NCBI GenBank assembly: GCA_002693775.1
Contig: NZRP01000049.1
Span: forward strand, 101,566-144,767
Length of the DNA: 43,202 nt
Direction: 5' to 3'
Source: Crocinitomicaceae bacterium
GTDB taxonomy: Bacteria > Bacteroidota > Bacteroidia > Flavobacteriales_D > Sanyastnellaceae
The notes under the pieces: generated by a model
What the model was told of the DNA's origin: nothing
Seen by the model: the letters and a program-made list of their open reading frames with translations, nothing else
The model's database searches: none
In this document: positions 24,425 to 35,547 of the stretch, one piece after another
Position numbering within the stretch: position 1 is the first letter of the stretch
How the letters are laid out: each line of letters opens with the position of its first letter
Position numbers and translations under genes: made by a program

Positions 24425-25210
24425 ATGATTCGTACCAAAGTAAAAACACTATTTATGTCGCTATTCTTTTTAGCGACAGGTTCAGTAATCGCACAACCTG
24501 AGATTACAGTTGAAACAGACACCATTTATGTTGCTCTGGACACTCTTACAAATGGAGAGCTTACAGTGCATTGGGATGTGGCTAATAACCAGTTTGGTAC
24601 ATTAGACTTAATGTGTACTAGAAACTATGTAGACCTAGTTGATCCATATAACTATCCTTATGTACTTTCAACTGAGGAAAACCCAGTACCTGGTTCATAT
24701 GAGAAATTCTGCTGGGGACCTATTTGTTACGATTATGGAACTGATGCTTCATCAACAAATTCAGGTTTCTTAGTTAGTATCCCTCAAAATTCAGTTGACA
24801 CCTCATTCGTGGCGTATTTCTATCCAAATGGAGTTACTGGAACATCTACTATTGAGTACTGTATGCACCCTGTAGGAAATGAAGGGTTTGGTACGTGTGC
24901 TACTATCACTTATGTAATCACTGCCACAGCTAAAGTAGGATACTTAGAAGAAAGTGTTGCGACGATTTCTACAGTATACCCTAATCCCTTACACGGAGAA
25001 GGTATAATAGATTACAATATTCCTTCAGGTAAGATTGGTAGAATTGTATCAAGAGATATATCTGGAAAAATCATTGGATCATTTGAGAACCTAACTTCAA
25101 CAGGGAGAGTGTTGATTAGAGATTCTGAATACGCTCCAGGTTTGTACTTCACAACGATAGAAGTAAATGGAGTTGTTGCTTCAACTAAGCGATTTGTTGT
25201 AGCGAAATAA
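24425..25210 (+). CDS. Type IX-secreted protein of unknown function, first gene of the sprA operon
   Basis: A 261-residue secreted protein. The signal peptide (about 1-22, GSVIAQ) is followed by a beta-rich domain of about 150 residues with five cysteines (MCTRN, FCWGPICYD, EYCMHP, GTCAT), and a type A type IX sorting domain from about 181 (STVYPNPLHGEGIIDY ... GLYFTTIEVNG). An upstream TTG at 24365 would add 20 residues ahead of the signal peptide; I reject it because the ATG at 24425 has a -7 box 5 nt upstream and begins a normal signal peptide. maeB starts 6 bp after the stop. I do not recognise the central domain. The cysteines suggest disulfides. Confidence 0.85.
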   Translation: MIRTKVKTLFMSLFFLATGSVIAQPEITVETDTIYVALDTLTNGELTVHWDVANNQFGTLDLMCTRNYVDLVDPYNYPYVLSTEENPVPGSYEKFCWGPICYDYGTDASSTNSGFLVSIPQNSVDTSFVAYFYPNGVTGTSTIEYCMHPVGNEGFGTCATITYVITATAKVGYLEESVATISTVYPNPLHGEGIIDYNIPSGKIGRIVSRDISGKIIGSFENLTSTGRVLIRDSEYAPGLYFTTIEVNGVVASTKRFVVAK

Positions 25211-25216
25211 TCATAT

Positions 25217-27487
25217 ATGCATCCACCGAGTAAAAAGGAAGCCCTTGACTATCACTCGCGTGGTAGAAAGGGTAAAATAGAAGTAGTTCCTACAAAGCCT
25301 TACAGCTCTCAGAGGGACCTTTCGCTTGCATACAGCCCTGGTGTGGCTGAGCCTTGTCTTGCCATTTCTGAAAATCCGGATGACGTATATAAATATACCT
25401 CAAAGGGAAATTTAGTTGCAGTAATTAGTAATGGTTCTGCAGTATTAGGATTAGGAGACATAGGGCCTGTAGCAGGTAAGCCTGTTATGGAGGGGAAGGG
25501 TGTACTATTTAAAGTATTCGCTGATATTGATGTGTTTGATATAGAGGTCGATGCTACAGATGTAGATCACTTTGTGTCTACAGTGAAGGCAATTGCTCCA
25601 ACTTTTGGTGGGATTAACCTTGAGGATATCAAGGCCCCAGGGGCATTTGAAATAGAAAGAAGACTTAAGGAGGAATTAGATATTCCTGTAATGCATGATG
25701 ATCAACACGGCACTGCAATTATCTCTGCTGCTGCATTATTAAATGCATTAGAACTTACAGCCCGAGATATTAAGGATGTTAGAATTTTAGTAAGTGGTGC
25801 AGGAGCTGCAGCGATGTCTTGTTTAGATCTCTATATAAAGCTGGGACTAAAGAAGGAGAATATTGCTGTATTTGATAGCAAGGGTCATGTAAATAGCAAA
25901 AGGCAAGATCTCGATGGGCGCAAGCAAGAGTTTGCTACAAAGAATTCATATTCTTCATTATTAGAAGCATTTGAAGGAGCTGATGTTTTCTTAGGATTAA
26001 GCAAAGGAGGACTTGTGGATGCTGAAATGATAAAGGTTATGGCAGAAAATCCGATAGTGTTTGCACTTGCAAATCCTGAGCCTGAAATCCCATATAATGA
26101 AGCTATTCAGGCAAGAGAAGATGTCATTATGGCTACTGGTAGAAGTGACCATCCAAATCAGGTGAATAACGTACTAGGCTTCCCTTTTATATTCAGAGGT
26201 GCATTAGACGTTCGAGCGACTTGCATTAATGATGAGATGAAACTTGCAGCTGTTAGAGCTATTGCGTCTCTTGCAAAGGCATCTGTCCCTGATGAAGTAA
26301 GTGAGGCTTATGATGAGCAGTCTTTAGTGTTTGGTAGAGACATGATTATCCCTAAACCTCTTGATCCAAGATTGATTTCTGCAATTGCTCCAGCAGTTGC
26401 AAAAGCTGCGATTAAATCAGGAGTTGCAAGGGTGCCAATAACAGATTGGGCTTCGTATGAGCAAACACTTCTTCGTAGACTAGGCCAGGCAACTAACTTT
26501 TCTAGATCGCTTAGCAATAGAGCAACGAAGAATCCTAAAAGAGTTGTTTTTGCTGAGGCAGAGCATTACAAGGTATTGAAAGCTGCTGAACAAACTGTAG
26601 ATGAAGGAATTGCTCATCCAATTCTAATAGGAAGAAGAGATAAAATAGAATCAATTATCGCGGATAACAGTTTAAAGCTTGGTTCAGCTATAATAATTGA
26701 TCCTCGTTCAGATGCTGAAGAAGAAAGAAGAGCTAGGTATGGAAAAATTCTTTATGAAAAAAGGATGAGAAATGGCTTAACAGCTATTGAGGCAGAGAGG
26801 AACATGCGCCAAAGAAACTATTTTGGAGCAATGATGGTTGAAACAGGTGAGGCTGATGCACTTGTGTCCGGTTTAACTAGGAACTATCCTAACGTAATCA
26901 AGCCAGCACTACATGTAATTGGTAAGGCTGAGGGCGTAAATAAGGTTGCAGGGATGTATATACTCCAAACTAAGCATGGCCCTATGTTCTTTGCTGATAC
27001 CACTGTAAATGTTAATCCATCTGCTGAGGAAATAGTTGAGATCACGTTATTGATGGCAGAGGCGGTTAGAAGATTGAGAATTGTGCCTAGGATTGCGTTG
27101 TTGAGCTATTCAAATTTTGGCTCATCTAAGGGAGCAGATGCAGAAAAAATGGCTGAGGCAGCTAAGATTTTGCATAGGGATCATCCAGATCTAATTGTAG
27201 ACGGAGAGATTCAAGCAAACTTTGCCATTAATCAAGAATTATTAGGAGAGTCTTATCCGTTTTCGATGTTGCACAAGCGCAGGGTAAACACATTAATTTT
27301 CCCAAATCTGGCGGCGGGTAATATTTCATATAAACTGCTTATGGAAATGGGTGGTTTAGAGGCGCAAGGTCCTGTACTATTGGGGATGAAGAAGTCATTC
27401 CACATTCTTCAACAAGGTTCAACAGCTAAAGAGATAGTAGATATGGTAAGGCTTGCGGTAGTTGATGCTCAAAATAAAAACTTGTAA
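25217..27487 (+). CDS. maeB: NADP-type malic enzyme with phosphotransacetylase-like domain
   Basis: A 756-residue two-domain enzyme. The malic-enzyme half (about 1-425) has [58 protein letters not shown] and [11 protein letters not shown] (metal and substrate residues) and a Rossmann motif VSGAGAAA. The second half (about 430-756) is a phosphotransacetylase-like domain ([38 protein letters not shown]), usually regulatory in MaeB. It converts malate to pyruvate with NAD(P)H and CO2. The position immediately before ruvA and sprA is, from memory, a gene order also seen in other Flavobacteriia. Its stop overlaps the ruvA start by 1 bp. Confidence 0.97.
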   Translation: MHPPSKKEALDYHSRGRKGKIEVVPTKPYSSQRDLSLAYSPGVAEPCLAISENPDDVYKYTSKGNLVAVISNGSAVLGLGDIGPVAGKPVMEGKGVLFKVFADIDVFDIEVDATDVDHFVSTVKAIAPTFGGINLEDIKAPGAFEIERRLKEELDIPVMHDDQHGTAIISAAALLNALELTARDIKDVRILVSGAGAAAMSCLDLYIKLGLKKENIAVFDSKGHVNSKRQDLDGRKQEFATKNSYSSLLEAFEGADVFLGLSKGGLVDAEMIKVMAENPIVFALANPEPEIPYNEAIQAREDVIMATGRSDHPNQVNNVLGFPFIFRGALDVRATCINDEMKLAAVRAIASLAKASVPDEVSEAYDEQSLVFGRDMIIPKPLDPRLISAIAPAVAKAAIKSGVARVPITDWASYEQTLLRRLGQATNFSRSLSNRATKNPKRVVFAEAEHYKVLKAAEQTVDEGIAHPILIGRRDKIESIIADNSLKLGSAIIIDPRSDAEEERRARYGKILYEKRMRNGLTAIEAERNMRQRNYFGAMMVETGEADALVSGLTRNYPNVIKPALHVIGKAEGVNKVAGMYILQTKHGPMFFADTTVNVNPSAEEIVEITLLMAEAVRRLRIVPRIALLSYSNFGSSKGADAEKMAEAAKILHRDHPDLIVDGEIQANFAINQELLGESYPFSMLHKRRVNTLIFPNLAAGNISYKLLMEMGGLEAQGPVLLGMKKSFHILQQGSTAKEIVDMVRLAVVDAQNKNL

Positions 27488-28080
27488 TGATTTATCACCT
27501 GCATGGAAGATTAGTTGAGAAGTATCCTACACATGTAGTGATAGACTGCGGTGGAGTTGGATATATGGTGCTTATTAGCTTGACTACTTTCGAATCTATT
27601 CCCAATAAGGAGGATTTGTTTTTACATACTCATTTAGTAGTTAGGGAGGATGCCCAAACTCTTTATGGCTTTGCTACTGTAGAAGAAAGGAAGTTATTTT
27701 TGCTGTTATTAGGGGTAAGTGGAGTGGGGGCAAATACCGCAAGAATGATCCTATCAGCAATGGACTCAGCTACCGCCTCAGAGGTGATTGCATCGGGTGA
27801 TGTTGACTCTATGAAAAAGGTAAAAGGCATAGGTGCTAAAACAGCATCGAGAATAATAATTGACCTTCAGGATAAAGTTGGTGTAGATACTGGGTCTACT
27901 GGGACAGTATCTAAAATATCTTCGCCGCACAATACAATTAAGAAAGAAGCGTTATCTGCTTTGACTTCTTTAGGCTTTGACAAAAAACGTGTGGAAAAGG
28001 TTCTAGATGTAACTATTCAGAGATCGGAAGGCGCAATTGCGCTGGAAGGCCTGATTAAACAGGCATTAAAGGAGCTGTAA
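27487..28080 (+). CDS. ruvA: Holliday junction DNA helicase subunit RuvA
   Basis: A 197-residue protein of normal length. Domain I is an OB fold ([28 protein letters not shown]); domain II has two helix-hairpin-helix motifs (LLGVSGVGANTARMIL and VKGIGAKTASRII); domain III is the short C-terminal RuvB-binding bundle (KKEALSALTSLGFDKKRVEKVL). RuvA binds four-way junctions and loads RuvB, encoded here at 7900. It overlaps maeB by 1 bp and precedes sprA by 12 bp. Confidence 0.97.
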   Translation: MIYHLHGRLVEKYPTHVVIDCGGVGYMVLISLTTFESIPNKEDLFLHTHLVVREDAQTLYGFATVEERKLFLLLLGVSGVGANTARMILSAMDSATASEVIASGDVDSMKKVKGIGAKTASRIIIDLQDKVGVDTGSTGTVSKISSPHNTIKKEALSALTSLGFDKKRVEKVLDVTIQRSEGAIALEGLIKQALKEL

Positions 28081-28092
28081 AACGAACGATAG

Positions 28093-31000
28093 GTGAATAA
28101 AATCGGGAGCATATGTGCCAGTTATGGCATTCTATTGTCTTTGCTTTTTTGCAGCCTAAACGCTCACGCCCAAACTTCCGAAGAAAATGATTCCACGGAA
28201 ATTGATCTTCCACTACCTCATGGAGAGGAGGATGTTTTTAATCCTGTGGAAAATACTGGCGGTATTAGTTTGGATTGGCCGGGGAACTTCAACTATGAAG
28301 TTGTTTACGATCCAATAACTGGCCAATACATCGTTCAGCACACCATCGGCGACACCATACAATTCAGGCCTTCGTCTCTTTTTTCACTCGACGAATTTCT
28401 CAATTACGACATCAATGGGAATTTGACGGAGTTTTGGAATCAGCTTCAAGAAGAGGACGACGAGGCAAATAGAGCGTTTGCTCCTAAACTCGAGATTGAC
28501 AACGAGCTGTTTGAGATGCTCTTCGGGACTAATGAAATTGAAATTATCCCCCAGGGTTCAGCTGAAATCACCTTTGGAATTAATAGCTCCAACACTGAAA
28601 ATCCTCGAATACCGGAAAGGCAAAGGAGGGTAACGACTTTTGATTTCGATCAAAGGATACAGCTTAATATCACTGGAAAAATCGGCGATAAAATTGAACT
28701 TGGGACCCAGTATAACACTGAGTCTCTTTTCGATTTTGAAAACCAAATGAATATTGGTTTCCAAGGTGAGGAAGACGACATTTTAAAGAATATCGAAGCG
28801 GGTAATATTTCCCTGCCTCTACAGGGAACGCTGATAACTGGATCGCAGAGTTTGTTTGGTGTAAAGATGGAAACTCAGTGGGGACGTCTTTACAATTCGA
28901 CGATTATTTCTCAGCAGAAGGGTGAGCGAAGAGACATTGAAGTAGAGGGCGGAGCCCAAACCCAAGATTTCAATATCCGAGCTGACGATTACGAGGCAAA
29001 CCGTCACTACTTCCTTTCACAATACTTCAGAAATCAGTACGATAACGCAATGCGTAGTCTTCCAGTCCCTAACTCTGGAGTGATGATTAACAGGATTGAG
29101 GTTTGGGTTGTAAACATGCAGGCAAATACTCAGGATGTACGAAACGTAATCGCTGTAACCGACCTTGGTGAGCACCCTGATTACATGAGTTCTAACCTGC
29201 CTATTTCTACTTTGGTAGACGGAGCAGGAACCACACCTACACAGAACAGAGCCGCAAACAACTCTAACAACGACATCTTCAACGACCTGGTGAATAACCA
29301 GGAAGTGATGGCTTTTACAGGAGCTAACGCTGCTATTAATTCTATGAATATGGGATTTGAACAGGGTGTGCACTACGAGCGTGTGGGTAATGCTAGGAAA
29401 TTGACAGCATCGGAATTCACTTATAACTCTAAGCTGGGCTTTATCTCTCTTAGGCAGTCTCTGAATAATGCAGAGGTATTGGGTGTTGCATATGAGTATA
29501 CTTTGGATGGCCAAACCTATCAAGTCGGGACTCTTGCACAAGATGGGTATACAGCGCCAGGCTCTCTAGTTCTTAAAATGCTTAAGTCTTCTGTTACTCA
29601 GCTCGATCTTGATAATGGAGATCCATCGCCTCTATGGGAGGGAATGATGAAGAACGTTTACAGCATGCAAGCATTTGGCCTAAGTCAGGAGGACTTCAGG
29701 CTAGATGTTTGGTATAATGATCCATCGACAGGTGTTGATTTAAACTACATACCGCGTGCTCCGCTTGATGGCACGTTGCTTCTTCAGCTTCTGGGGCTTG
29801 ACAGAATGGATATAAATACCATGGCTCAACAGGATGGTGTATTCGACTATGTAGATAATGCTGCCACTCAGGGAGGTACTATAAACTCGCAAAATGGTAG
29901 AATTTTCTTCCCTTCTGTTGAGCCATTTGGAGATAATTTGAGGAATGAAATTAACGATAGGGTTAGCGATCCTAACCTTGCGGAATCGCTTATACATACT
30001 CTTGTTTTCGACCCACTTTACGATAGTACGAAGACAGCGGCTCAGCAGATTCCCTCACTAAATAGGTACTACATAAAGGGTCAGTTCCAATCGCAGAGTT
30101 CGTCTGAGATTTCGCTTAACGCTCTTAACGTTCCAGAAGGCTCAGTTACTGTAACTGCAGGGGGTGTAAGGCTTGAGGAAAACAGAGACTACACGGTTGA
30201 TTACAATCTGGGAAGAGTTAGAATCATCAATGATGGATTACTCGAGTCAGGCCAAACCATCAGAGTGTCACTCGAATCTAACTCCATGTTCAACATTCAA
30301 ACTAAGACTCTACTTGGTACTAGGTTTGACTATGTAGCCAGCGATGATTTCACCATTGGTGCGACCGTCCTGAATATGAGGGAGCGTCCTCTAACACAGA
30401 AGGTGGATATAGGTGACGAGCCGGTAAATAATACTATTTTGGGAACGGATTTCTCTTGGCAGACTGATAGCAGATTGCTTACAAAAATTGTAGATAAGCT
30501 TCCGTTTTACGAGACATCTGCGACGTCTACAATTGATTTGAGCGCTGAGGGAGCTTACCTTATTCCGGGTCATAGTAGAGCTATTGGTGATGAGGGTAAT
30601 GCATATATCGATGACTTTGAGGGGTCTCAATCGACTATCGATATCAGATCGGTTTCTAGGTGGTTTCTTGCTTCAACGCCTAAACTTCAAGAATCTCTTT
30701 TCCCTGAAGGCTCGATAGAAGCTTCGCCGGTATACAACTACAACCGTGCGGGGATGTCTTGGTATACGATCGATCCAGCATTTTACACTGGCTCAGGACT
30801 AGAGGATGGCCAAGTAAGTAATGAGGTTAGACACGACCACAGGATGAGGCAGATCCTCGAGCAGGAGATCTTCCCTAACAGAGATTATCAGCCGGGTACA
30901 CCCAGAAATATCCCAACTTTTGATATGACGTTTTGGCCCAATGAAAGAGGTCCTTATAATTATCTACCAGCAGATGGAGAGCCAGGTATAGCATCAGGAT

Positions 31001-34000
31001 TCACTGAAGAGGGCTACTTAGAGGATCCAGGGACGCGTTGGGGTGGAATTCAGCGAGCGCTGACTACTACGGATTTCGAGTCGGCGAATATTGAGTACAT
31101 ACAGTTTTGGGTTATGGATCCTTTCAATGAGGATTCAGAGAATACAACGGGTGGTGATTTATACATTAACCTTGGTAATGTGAGTGAGGATGTACTTAAT
31201 GATAGTCAGCTTGAATTTGAGAATGGCCTGCCGTCGATAAACAACCCTGACCAAGACACAGATACTAGTGCATTAGCAATTTATCCGGACCCATCGATTT
31301 TTAATGTTGTAAATGCATTTGATAATACTTCAGGTTCTTACGAGATGCAGGATGTCGGTATTGACGGAATGAATTCTGAGGATGAAAGGGAATTCTTTAG
31401 CGAGTGGCTTGAAGATTTGGAAGTGTCGGGTAGCCTAACTCCTGAGGCTCTATCTATTATTGAAAATGACCCGTCTGCGGATGACTTCGAGTATTTCAGA
31501 ACTCCTCAAGCTCAAGCAAACGATCTGAATATTCTTGAGCGTTACAAGAAATTCAGCCGTTACGAGGGTAACTCTAACACTGCCTCGCCTAATGGGTATC
31601 CTATCACTTCGACTACGTATCCAAATACTGAGGATATTAATGAGGACATCACACTTGGAACGATTGAGAGTTATTACCAATACAAGATTTCGTTGAGGCC
31701 AAGTGATTTGGGCGAGATCAATGTGGGATCTAATTATATAACTGACGTTTATGAGACTTTAAGCCAAAGTGCAACATCAAATGACCAAAGGCCTATCAAG
31801 TGGTACCAATTCAAGATCCCAGTGAGGGAGTTCGAGACAAGGGTTGGATCGATTTCAGATTTCAGGTCTATCAGGTTTATGAGGCTATACATGAAGGGTT
31901 GGACTCAGCCGGTTACTCTGAGGTTTGCGAGGATGGAGCTTATTCGTGGTGAGTGGCGTAAGTACGTTGGAAGCTTAGCGGGCGCACAAGAAGTTGAGCC
32001 TGAGGATCCATCGGCTACCGCTTTTAATTTGAGCGCTGTAAACATTGAGGAGAATGGAAACAGGGAGCCAGTTCCGTATTTGACGCCTCCAGGGATTATT
32101 CGTGAGATCGATGTGGCAGCTGTCAATGCTAGGAGGTTAAACGAGCAATCGCTTTCGCTCGAGGTTTGTGACTTGGCTGATGGAGATGCACGGGGGGCGT
32201 ACAGGAATATCAACTACGATATGAGGATGTACAAGAGGCTGAAGATGTACTTCCATGCTGAGCCTGGTGCCGATGGGTCTAATTTGAATGACGGCGATCT
32301 ATCTGCGTTTGTAAGGCTTGGGTCTGATTTTGACGCAAACTATTACGAGTACGAAATCCCCCTTACTGTAACGCCTTGGTATACGTCGGATGACGAGCTT
32401 ATTTGGCCTGAGGCAAACGAAATGGATATTGAGCTGAAGAAGCTCCAAACACTAAAGGTTTCCCGTCCTGTTGATACTCCAATATTTATGGAGTACACAG
32501 AATTGGATCCTGAATCGGGGGCAAGGATGTCTGTAAAGGGTAATCCAAACCTTGCTAACGTAGTTATGGTAATGATTGGTATCAGGAATCCCGATAAGGA
32601 CACCAATGTATTCCCATATGCTGATGATGGATTAGATAAATGCGCTGTGGTTTGGGCTAATGAGTTAAGATTAGCTGACTTTAATGAAGAAGGAGGTTGG
32701 GCAGCTGTAGCTAGGATGAACGCGACGCTAGCAGATCTAGGTAATGTAAACCTAGCTGCAAATATGTCTACTCCAGGATGGGGAGGATTAGAAGAGAGAG
32801 TTCAGGAACGATCAAGGGAAACTATCAAGGGAATTGATGCAAATGGAACTATTCAACTTGGGAAATTATTACCTTCTAAGCTGGGACTGCAACTCCCGAT
32901 GTATTTGGGCTACTCCAACCAAGTTTCTACTCCTCAGTTTGACCCTCTAAGGCCTGACCTTGAAATGGTGGATTTAGACCTTCCTACAGAAAGGATGGAG
33001 AAGACGGAGTCGGTTAATACTCTTAGGAGTATCAACTTCTCTAGCATTAAAATAAATCCGCAGGGCGGAGGGAAAAAAAATGGTTCTAGAGATAGAAACT
33101 CGAGAGGAAGTGATGCGTCAGGAGCTAGTGACTCTAAGACTTCGAAGGGGAAGAATGTAGTTAGCTCTCAAAGAGGCGGCGCTATGAATGGAGGGAATAT
33201 GGCAGGCAGAGGTGCAGGAGGAAGAGGAGGCTCAAATGGAACAGGCCCGTTGTCATTCTTAAAGATTAGCAATTTCAGTGCTAACTACAGCTTTAATGAG
33301 CAGTATAGAAGAGATATTAATACTGAATTCCAAATCAACAGAGAACACAGAGGAGGTCTACAGTATAACTGGCAAAACAGACCCAAGCAATACAAGCCAT
33401 TTGGTAATATTGGTTTCCTGAAGAAGCTGAAGATCTTCGATTGGTTGACAGAATTCAATTTCTATTTAGCTCCTAAGCAAGTGAGCGTGAACTCTCAAAT
33501 GCAGAGAATCTATGAGACTAGCAGGGTGAGAAATAACACTTTTGAGTTGCTGGGTGTGGAGACTCCACTTCTGATAAATACGCAGGTGCTTAAGACTTGG
33601 AATTGGACTAGAAACTACATATTCAAATACGACCTTACTTCTGCATTGAAGTTCGATTACGCTGCACAGGCGACGGCGTTTGTTGGTGAACCTGCTGGTG
33701 TTATAGACAGAGAGGATGAGGAGGCGTATCAATTTTATATCGATACAGTTAAAACTAACCTGATGAATGCAGGTGAGATTACAAATTACAACCACAATGC
33801 AAACGGATCATATAAGCTTCCATTCGATAAGATTCCACTTTGTGACTTTATCTCTGGAGATGCTAGATATCAAAGTTCATTCAGATGGGATAGGGCGCCT
33901 TTTGCACAAGACACTCTTGGGGCAACTATCCAAAACTCTCGTAACCTCAGTCTTAATGGCCAAGCGAATTTTGTAAAGCTTTACAATAAAGTTCCATACT

Positions 34001-35544
34001 TAAAGGAAATTAACAACAAGCGACCAAAGAAGGCCTCAAATAGAAATGTGAGTAACGAAAGGAGAGATGGGTTTGGAAATATTGAAGAGGAGGATGAAAA
34101 GGAAAAAAGAGATTGGAACATTAACCCTCTTGAGCATATTCTAAGGTTTGCTATGGGAGTCCAAAACTTAAGTGGTTCATTCTCTCGTAACGAAGGCATG
34201 ATGCTTCCAGGATATGATTATTCGGCTAGATATTCTGGATTTAGTCCAGATTTTGATGCTCCTGGAGCGCTATTCTTGTTGGGGCATCAAAACACAGATA
34301 TTTGGGGTAATAGAACTTCTGATTTTGCTTTGTATGCTGCAAATAAAGGATGGCTTGTACAGCAACCTTATTTGAATCAGCAATACACTGAGTCATTTAC
34401 TGAGAACTTTAATGTGAGGCTGAATGTTGAGCCTATCAAGCACTTTAAAATTGAACTGACAGCAAACAGGTCAACATCTAGGAATGAGCAAAGTTTCTTT
34501 AGATACGATGAGGTCAGCGAAAATTGGGGCTATCAGTCGAGAACTTACACAGGTAACTATACTGCAACAGTACTTGCGTGGAACACTGCGTTTATCGATG
34601 ATGATGAAGAGTACAATTCCGCTACATGGCAGCAACTCTTGAGTAATAGAGAGATTATTTCTTCAAGACTCAATGAGCAAACTTATAACCTTGATGAAGC
34701 AGTAAATGGATATTATGAAGGTTGGGGACCAACATCACAAGACGTGACTATCCCATCATTTGTTAGTGCTTACTTAGGAGTAGACCCTAATACAGTAAGC
34801 TTAGATATCATGAACACTAAGGTTGCTCCTAACTGGAGAATAACTTACGACGGTCTTTCAAAAATTCCTAAACTGAAAAAGACCTTTAGAAGGTTTAACC
34901 TAAGCCACACTTACCGTTCTACGATGAGTACGTCTTACACAACGAACCTTCAGTATACAGCGGATGAAAATGGTCTCCCTACTGCTACAGAGATAGGCGG
35001 ATTTGAAAACTTTATCTCCCAAAGGCAGTTCAATACTGTAAGTATTTCAGAACAACTATCTCCTCTTGTGGGTCTTGATATGACTATTAAGACAGCATCC
35101 AACAATGAGCCTCAGTTGAAGGTTGAGCTCACCAGGGACAGGAATGTGAGCTTTGGCCTAGCTAACTATCAAATTACTGAGACCAAGAGTAATGGATTAG
35201 TTGTGGGCGTGGGGTATAAGTTTGCAGATGTAAGAAATCCATTTATTAAAACTTATGGTAAGCTTCCTATTAAGATGCTGAAAGACACTGACCTGCTACT
35301 TAGATGTGATATTAATATAAGAGACAATAGCACTGTGATTAGGAAGATGGAGGAAAATCAAAACCAAGTCACTGCCGGTCAAAAGCTAGTTTCTATTAAA
35401 TTTTCGAGTGATTTAGAAGTTAGTGATAAGGTAACTTTGAGAGCTTTTTACGATCAACAGTTGACTTCTCCCAAAATCTCGACTTCTTTTGCAACGTCAA
35501 ACATTAACTCGGGTGTTGCCATCCGTTTCAATTTGAATCAATAA
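28093..35544 (+). CDS. sprA: Type IX secretion translocon SprA
   Basis: A 2483-residue outer-membrane protein; the Flavobacterium SprA is about 2400. A GTG start and a signal peptide (about 1-27, SLNAHAQ) precede the N-terminal sequence typical of the family. Recognisable SprA stretches are LPIPxx-type FDFDQRIQLNITGKIGDKIE, NIEAGNISLPLQGTLITGSQ, LFGVKMETQWGRL, AYLIPGHSRAIG with DDFEGSQSTID, and RLYMKGW. The family forms a 36-strand barrel through which folded cargo with C-terminal sorting domains leaves the periplasm. Residues about 1657-1718 are a Gly/Ser/Arg/Asn-rich low-complexity insertion. It sits in an operon whose first gene is itself a type IX cargo, 12 bp after ruvA and 3 bp before gcvH. 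Confidence 0.97.
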   Translation: MNKIGSICASYGILLSLLFCSLNAHAQTSEENDSTEIDLPLPHGEEDVFNPVENTGGISLDWPGNFNYEVVYDPITGQYIVQHTIGDTIQFRPSSLFSLDEFLNYDINGNLTEFWNQLQEEDDEANRAFAPKLEIDNELFEMLFGTNEIEIIPQGSAEITFGINSSNTENPRIPERQRRVTTFDFDQRIQLNITGKIGDKIELGTQYNTESLFDFENQMNIGFQGEEDDILKNIEAGNISLPLQGTLITGSQSLFGVKMETQWGRLYNSTIISQQKGERRDIEVEGGAQTQDFNIRADDYEANRHYFLSQYFRNQYDNAMRSLPVPNSGVMINRIEVWVVNMQANTQDVRNVIAVTDLGEHPDYMSSNLPISTLVDGAGTTPTQNRAANNSNNDIFNDLVNNQEVMAFTGANAAINSMNMGFEQGVHYERVGNARKLTASEFTYNSKLGFISLRQSLNNAEVLGVAYEYTLDGQTYQVGTLAQDGYTAPGSLVLKMLKSSVTQLDLDNGDPSPLWEGMMKNVYSMQAFGLSQEDFRLDVWYNDPSTGVDLNYIPRAPLDGTLLLQLLGLDRMDINTMAQQDGVFDYVDNAATQGGTINSQNGRIFFPSVEPFGDNLRNEINDRVSDPNLAESLIHTLVFDPLYDSTKTAAQQIPSLNRYYIKGQFQSQSSSEISLNALNVPEGSVTVTAGGVRLEENRDYTVDYNLGRVRIINDGLLESGQTIRVSLESNSMFNIQTKTLLGTRFDYVASDDFTIGATVLNMRERPLTQKVDIGDEPVNNTILGTDFSWQTDSRLLTKIVDKLPFYETSATSTIDLSAEGAYLIPGHSRAIGDEGNAYIDDFEGSQSTIDIRSVSRWFLASTPKLQESLFPEGSIEASPVYNYNRAGMSWYTIDPAFYTGSGLEDGQVSNEVRHDHRMRQILEQEIFPNRDYQPGTPRNIPTFDMTFWPNERGPYNYLPADGEPGIASGFTEEGYLEDPGTRWGGIQRALTTTDFESANIEYIQFWVMDPFNEDSENTTGGDLYINLGNVSEDVLNDSQLEFENGLPSINNPDQDTDTSALAIYPDPSIFNVVNAFDNTSGSYEMQDVGIDGMNSEDEREFFSEWLEDLEVSGSLTPEALSIIENDPSADDFEYFRTPQAQANDLNILERYKKFSRYEGNSNTASPNGYPITSTTYPNTEDINEDITLGTIESYYQYKISLRPSDLGEINVGSNYITDVYETLSQSATSNDQRPIKWYQFKIPVREFETRVGSISDFRSIRFMRLYMKGWTQPVTLRFARMELIRGEWRKYVGSLAGAQEVEPEDPSATAFNLSAVNIEENGNREPVPYLTPPGIIREIDVAAVNARRLNEQSLSLEVCDLADGDARGAYRNINYDMRMYKRLKMYFHAEPGADGSNLNDGDLSAFVRLGSDFDANYYEYEIPLTVTPWYTSDDELIWPEANEMDIELKKLQTLKVSRPVDTPIFMEYTELDPESGARMSVKGNPNLANVVMVMIGIRNPDKDTNVFPYADDGLDKCAVVWANELRLADFNEEGGWAAVARMNATLADLGNVNLAANMSTPGWGGLEERVQERSRETIKGIDANGTIQLGKLLPSKLGLQLPMYLGYSNQVSTPQFDPLRPDLEMVDLDLPTERMEKTESVNTLRSINFSSIKINPQGGGKKNGSRDRNSRGSDASGASDSKTSKGKNVVSSQRGGAMNGGNMAGRGAGGRGGSNGTGPLSFLKISNFSANYSFNEQYRRDINTEFQINREHRGGLQYNWQNRPKQYKPFGNIGFLKKLKIFDWLTEFNFYLAPKQVSVNSQMQRIYETSRVRNNTFELLGVETPLLINTQVLKTWNWTRNYIFKYDLTSALKFDYAAQATAFVGEPAGVIDREDEEAYQFYIDTVKTNLMNAGEITNYNHNANGSYKLPFDKIPLCDFISGDARYQSSFRWDRAPFAQDTLGATIQNSRNLSLNGQANFVKLYNKVPYLKEINNKRPKKASNRNVSNERRDGFGNIEEEDEKEKRDWNINPLEHILRFAMGVQNLSGSFSRNEGMMLPGYDYSARYSGFSPDFDAPGALFLLGHQNTDIWGNRTSDFALYAANKGWLVQQPYLNQQYTESFTENFNVRLNVEPIKHFKIELTANRSTSRNEQSFFRYDEVSENWGYQSRTYTGNYTATVLAWNTAFIDDDEEYNSATWQQLLSNREIISSRLNEQTYNLDEAVNGYYEGWGPTSQDVTIPSFVSAYLGVDPNTVSLDIMNTKVAPNWRITYDGLSKIPKLKKTFRRFNLSHTYRSTMSTSYTTNLQYTADENGLPTATEIGGFENFISQRQFNTVSISEQLSPLVGLDMTIKTASNNEPQLKVELTRDRNVSFGLANYQITETKSNGLVVGVGYKFADVRNPFIKTYGKLPIKMLKDTDLLLRCDINIRDNSTVIRKMEENQNQVTAGQKLVSIKFSSDLEVSDKVTLRAFYDQQLTSPKISTSFATSNINSGVAIRFNLNQ

Positions 35545-35547
35545 AAA

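Noticed and set aside
28558-34199. Many antisense open frames of 60-175 codons inside sprA
   Set aside because: No domain, signal or promoter was recognised; the sense frame is a continuous known protein.
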